Assembly: GCF_011046975.1 (NCBI RefSeq)
Contig: NZ_CP049253.1
Coordinates: 2,418,001 to 2,482,000 of the forward strand
Source: Microbacterium amylolyticum
GTDB taxonomy: Bacteria; Actinomycetota; Actinomycetes; Actinomycetales; Microbacteriaceae
Length of the DNA: 64,000 bases
Direction of reading: 5' to 3'
In this document: in pieces, positions 61,945 to 64,000 of the stretch
Layout: each line of letters begins with the position of its first letter
How positions within the stretch are numbered: position 1 is the stretch's first letter
Program-made: the position numbers and the translations under genes
Notes under the pieces: generated by a model
Database searches by the model: none
The model's input: the letters and a program-made list of their open reading frames with translations, nothing else
Told to the model about the DNA's origin: nothing

Positions 61945-62595
61945 ATGGCTCGGCCAGGGGAGCTGGATCCAGCGTCGATTCTGCGCTCGATTGCGGACGA
62001 CACCGAGAGCGCGAAGAGATTCCTCACGCCCGACGCGCGACTGCTGTTCCTCGTGTGGGGCTTCGCGTGGATTGTCGGCTTCCTCGCCATGTATCTCGCG
62101 TTCGTCCCTGAAGCGCAGCCGATTCTCCCGCTCCCGCTGGCGATGGGTATCGGGGTTGTGAGCTTGCTCGTTGGGATCTGGGTGTCCAGTGCGCATGTCA
62201 CGCGCAGAGCCACGGGCTCGCGGGGGCCCTCACGGCTGCAGGGCGCGATCTACGGAAATACGTACGCCGTTGCGTTCACGATGATGGGGCTGTTGGGAGG
62301 CAGGCTCGCCAGCGATGGCCTATCGCTGGTTACGCTGCTGCCCTACTGGGTTGCTGTCCCATGCCTGATCGTTGGAGTGCTCGGTCTCGTCGGTTCAGCG
62401 CTGTGGAATGACCGGTCGCAGTTGGTCTTCGGATCGTGGACGATTATCGCTGGCCTACTCTCGATCGTTCTGCCCGCACCACACCTCCTGCTAGCAGGCG
62501 TGATCGGCGGGGTTGGATACTTGGCGCTGGCAGGAATCGCGGCCGTCCGGCCGAATCTCGTGGCCGGGGATCTTCACCGTGCACCAGATGCGTGA
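61945..62595 (+). CDS. Membrane protein cotranscribed with a winged-helix regulator
   Basis: A 216-aa protein. A cytoplasmic N-terminus of about 30 residues (DPASILRSIADDTESAKRFL) is followed by about six helices, and LLFLVWGFAWIVGFLAMYLA is the first. GAGGAGG lies four bases before ATG 61945. The stop overlaps the regulator gene start. Membrane proteins of this type beside HTH_34 regulators are common in actinobacteria, but I know no assigned function. Confidence 0.8.
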   Translation: MARPGELDPASILRSIADDTESAKRFLTPDARLLFLVWGFAWIVGFLAMYLAFVPEAQPILPLPLAMGIGVVSLLVGIWVSSAHVTRRATGSRGPSRLQGAIYGNTYAVAFTMMGLLGGRLASDGLSLVTLLPYWVAVPCLIVGVLGLVGSALWNDRSQLVFGSWTIIAGLLSIVLPAPHLLLAGVIGGVGYLALAGIAAVRPNLVAGDLHRAPDA

Positions 62596-62878
62596 GCTCG
62601 ATCCGGTCATCCACGTCCAGGCCCGTCTACGGATCGTGACAGTGTTGGATACTCTCGGACCGGGTGATTCGCTTGCCTTTCCGCGGCTCCAGGAGATCAT
62701 CTCCGTCACCTCGGGAAATCTCGCCACGCATCTACGCAAGCTTGAGGAGAGCGGCTACGTCACGATCGAGAAGGTTCTCGAAGGGCGTTCCGCGGTCACG
62801 TACATCCGGCTCAGTGAAGATGGTCGGATCGCCTTCCGGCTCTACAAGCGTGATCTGCGAGAGCTCCTCGATAGCTAG
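62588..62878 (+). CDS. Winged-helix (HTH_34/MarR-like) transcriptional regulator
   Basis: A 96-aa single-domain regulator. The pattern LDPVIHVQARLRIVTVL, FPRLQEIISVTSGNLATHLR as recognition helix, KLEESGYVTIEK and RSAVTYIRLSEDGR as the wing is characteristic of the HTH_34 family. It starts at ATG 62588 or GTG 62579, overlapping the membrane protein gene. It is the natural candidate to bind the GAAAGT repeats upstream of the operon. Confidence 0.85.
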   Translation: MRELDPVIHVQARLRIVTVLDTLGPGDSLAFPRLQEIISVTSGNLATHLRKLEESGYVTIEKVLEGRSAVTYIRLSEDGRIAFRLYKRDLRELLDS

Positions 62879-62922
62879 TCAGCTGTAGGTCGCTGAGCGG
62901 ACGGATTTCTAGAGGACGGCGC

Positions 62923-63315
62923 TCACGCCCCAGTGGGCGCCCGCATCGTGATGCCCGCCTTGAGGATCGCGACCCGCATCGTCTCCTGATTCACCTGTAG
63001 GTGCTCGGCGACCTGCGAGAGGGACAAGCCGGATTCGTAGAGCTGCGCCGCTTCGGCGACTTGCATTACTGTCAACGGCTGTCGCCGGACCACTACGTTG
63101 TTCGCCCGGAGGATGCCGAGGATCGTGGACTTGGCGACGTCGAAGTCTTCCGCCAGCCGTGTCGTCGTGTCTCCCGCGGAGTAGCGGGCGATCACAGAAG
63201 CCCGTGCTTCGTCGCTCAGCCGACTCCACTTGCGGCGAGGCTGCGGCGCATTTCGAGTGGCTTCGTTCCTGGCGCTGCGACGCGCCCGGATCTGGCGCAG
63301 ATCCGCCGTCCTCAC
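62923..63315 (-). CDS. Double helix-turn-helix protein of mobile-element type
   Basis: About 130 aa from a GTG at 63315; the start is uncertain and the frame is open to 63468. Two helix-turn-helix units are visible. One is around RYSAGDTTTRLAEDFDVAKS then TILGILRANNV; the other is around LYESGLSLSQVAEHLQVNQE then TMRVAILKAGI. The basic N-terminus contains RQIRARRSARNEATR. Such proteins accompany transposases or resolvases in Microbacteriaceae and resemble resolvase C-terminal DNA-binding domains without the catalytic part. Function unknown. Confidence 0.6.
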   Translation of the reverse strand: MRTADLRQIRARRSARNEATRNAPQPRRKWSRLSDEARASVIARYSAGDTTTRLAEDFDVAKSTILGILRANNVVVRRQPLTVMQVAEAAQLYESGLSLSQVAEHLQVNQETMRVAILKAGITMRAPTGA

Positions 63316-63421
63316 CCCTGTTAGCGAATTAGTGGAACAGAGGTGGACAAGGCCGACGGATACACGAGGAAGTCTCTCATTGGACGTCAGAAAATGCCTG
63401 ATAAGGGGCTTCTTCTTGCAA

Positions 63422-63448
63422 CCTTGACTCTTGTGTTGAGAGTGAAGG
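63422..63448. other. Imperfect inverted repeat in the 63316-63549 gap
   Basis: CCTTGACTCT (63422-63431) pairs with AGAGTGAAGG (63439-63448) with one mismatch and a seven-base loop. The surrounding stretch has no gene I can support; its role (terminator or element end) is open. Confidence 0.3.
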
Positions 63449-63549
63449 ACTCGTCGCCATCTCGGCAACAGTTCGGAGAGAAATACCTGGCTACGCCGTG
63501 AATCCAGGGTTCGTCTTGTTTTCTTTCCCGTCAGGCACCTTGTGGGAAG

Positions 63550-64000
63550 TCAACCAGGCGGATCGTCGTCGGGTTTCCCCGAGGTGCTTTCTGTCCAGGC
63601 GAGCAACAGCGCCTGCGCGAGAAGCTTCGCGTCGGGTTCGGGGCGGACGAGACTTCGGAGGCGGATCTCGTCTCGGCCGCGTCTGCCGCGCGTCGGCCCG
63701 CGCCGCGGGGACACGGGAGGCGCCGTTCGCCTGTCGTGATCGATGGCTTCCTGCGCGTCGAGGAACTCCTGGAAGGCGACGCTCGCTCGCCTCGGCAGGT
63801 CTCGATCGCGTGTGACGATTCGGCGGCGGTGTTCGGCCACGGCGCTCCTGCGCAGCGGCTTCGATGGGAGATGGAACGCGTGGAGTAGCCACTGCTTCGT
63901 CGGGGTCAGACGGGATAGCGCGGGCTGGATCTGCGAGGCATGGTCGAGAGTGTGATCGCCACCCGTTCGCACTGGGGAGAGGTGACGATCGAGAACGTCA
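63550..64000 (-). CDS. Hypothetical protein, 5' end beyond the window
   Basis: A minus-strand frame open to the window edge, about 149 visible residues. It begins DVLDRHLSPVRTGGDHTLDH at the edge and ends TESTSGKPDDDPPG. It is basic and helical-looking (AVAEHRRRIVTRDRDLPRRA) with no recognised domain. The frame could start at GTG 63972 or, more likely, outside the window. Coding is suggested by its length and plausible residue use. A competing frame on the same strand, 63491-63892, is Arg/Pro-rich and less convincing. Confidence 0.4.
   Translation of the reverse strand, partial: DVLDRHLSPVRTGGDHTLDHASQIQPALSRLTPTKQWLLHAFHLPSKPLRRSAVAEHRRRIVTRDRDLPRRASVAFQEFLDAQEAIDHDRRTAPPVSPRRGPTRGRRGRDEIRLRSLVRPEPDAKLLAQALLLAWTESTSGKPDDDPPG

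Noticed and set aside
63491-63892. Arg/Pro-rich minus-strand ORF near the right end
   Set aside because: It overlaps the more protein-like frame at 63550-64000 and has shadow-like composition, though I cannot exclude it fully.

Overview
The window comes from the chromosome of a high-GC Gram-positive bacterium of the family Microbacteriaceae (Actinomycetota), close to Microbacterium. The evidence is the 16S rRNA sequence, the long actinobacterial insertion in the 23S rRNA, the gluABCD-type transporter, and a gene order that follows a conserved actinobacterial block. In Mycobacterium tuberculosis this block runs pheS-pheT, arg cluster, tyrS, TPR gene, HAD gene, tiny ORF, tlyA, nadK, recN, pyrG, Nudix, xerD, parA, scpA, scpB, rluB, cmk, der.

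Layout. 1-2845: glutamate-type ABC transporter (ATPase cut by the window edge). 2879-4324: secreted lysozyme-like protein with DUF5648-type repeats. 4392-7936: pheST. 8038-8916: small membrane protein divergent from a TetR regulator. 9000-16810: argC-J-B-D-F, a DUF418/DUF1624-type membrane protein, and argH (argR and argG are missing here). 16807-18774: tyrS and a tail-anchored unknown. 18813-21519: a scar in which an IS5-type remnant joins a broken GH59-like galactosidase gene to the 3' part of a siderophore permease gene. 21544-27458: terminator, rrn leader with two promoter candidates, 16S-23S-5S operon without spacer tRNAs, terminator. 27559-37672: TPR protein with a large Arg/Asp/Gly-rich tandem repeat, then HAD, a 40-aa ORF, tlyA, nadK, recN, pyrG, Nudix, xerD. 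37819-42451: lipoprotein plus a MacAB-like exporter. 42626-49124: parA, scpAB, rluB, tyrA, cmk, der. 49222-50717: Nudix-NYN fusion, a short DUF4287-like ORF, and an S4-domain protein. 50821-50894: tRNA-Pro(GGG).

From the tRNA rightwards the character changes. A 22-bp perfect copy of the 3' part of tRNA-Pro lies at 57952-57973. Between the two copies is an alpha-galactoside module: GH36 alpha-galactosidase, solute-binding protein, two permeases and a divergent ROK regulator. Its codon usage is strongly GC-ending, unlike the core genes, and it carries no integrase. Beyond the second repeat is a second accessory stretch: an alpha/beta hydrolase cut off exactly at the repeat, its TetR regulator with two operator palindromes, a CPBP protease, IS3 fragments, a decapitated GIY-YIG nuclease gene, two membrane proteins with a winged-helix regulator, and HTH and unknown proteins.

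The left 50 kb is thus housekeeping: amino-acid uptake, Phe/Tyr-tRNA charging, arginine and tyrosine synthesis, ribosome production and modification, chromosome segregation. The right 13 kb is acquired sugar-utilisation and mobile DNA anchored at a tRNA. A recurring TAnnnT box 6-8 bases before ATG/GTG suggests many leaderless transcripts. No CRISPR array or prophage was seen.
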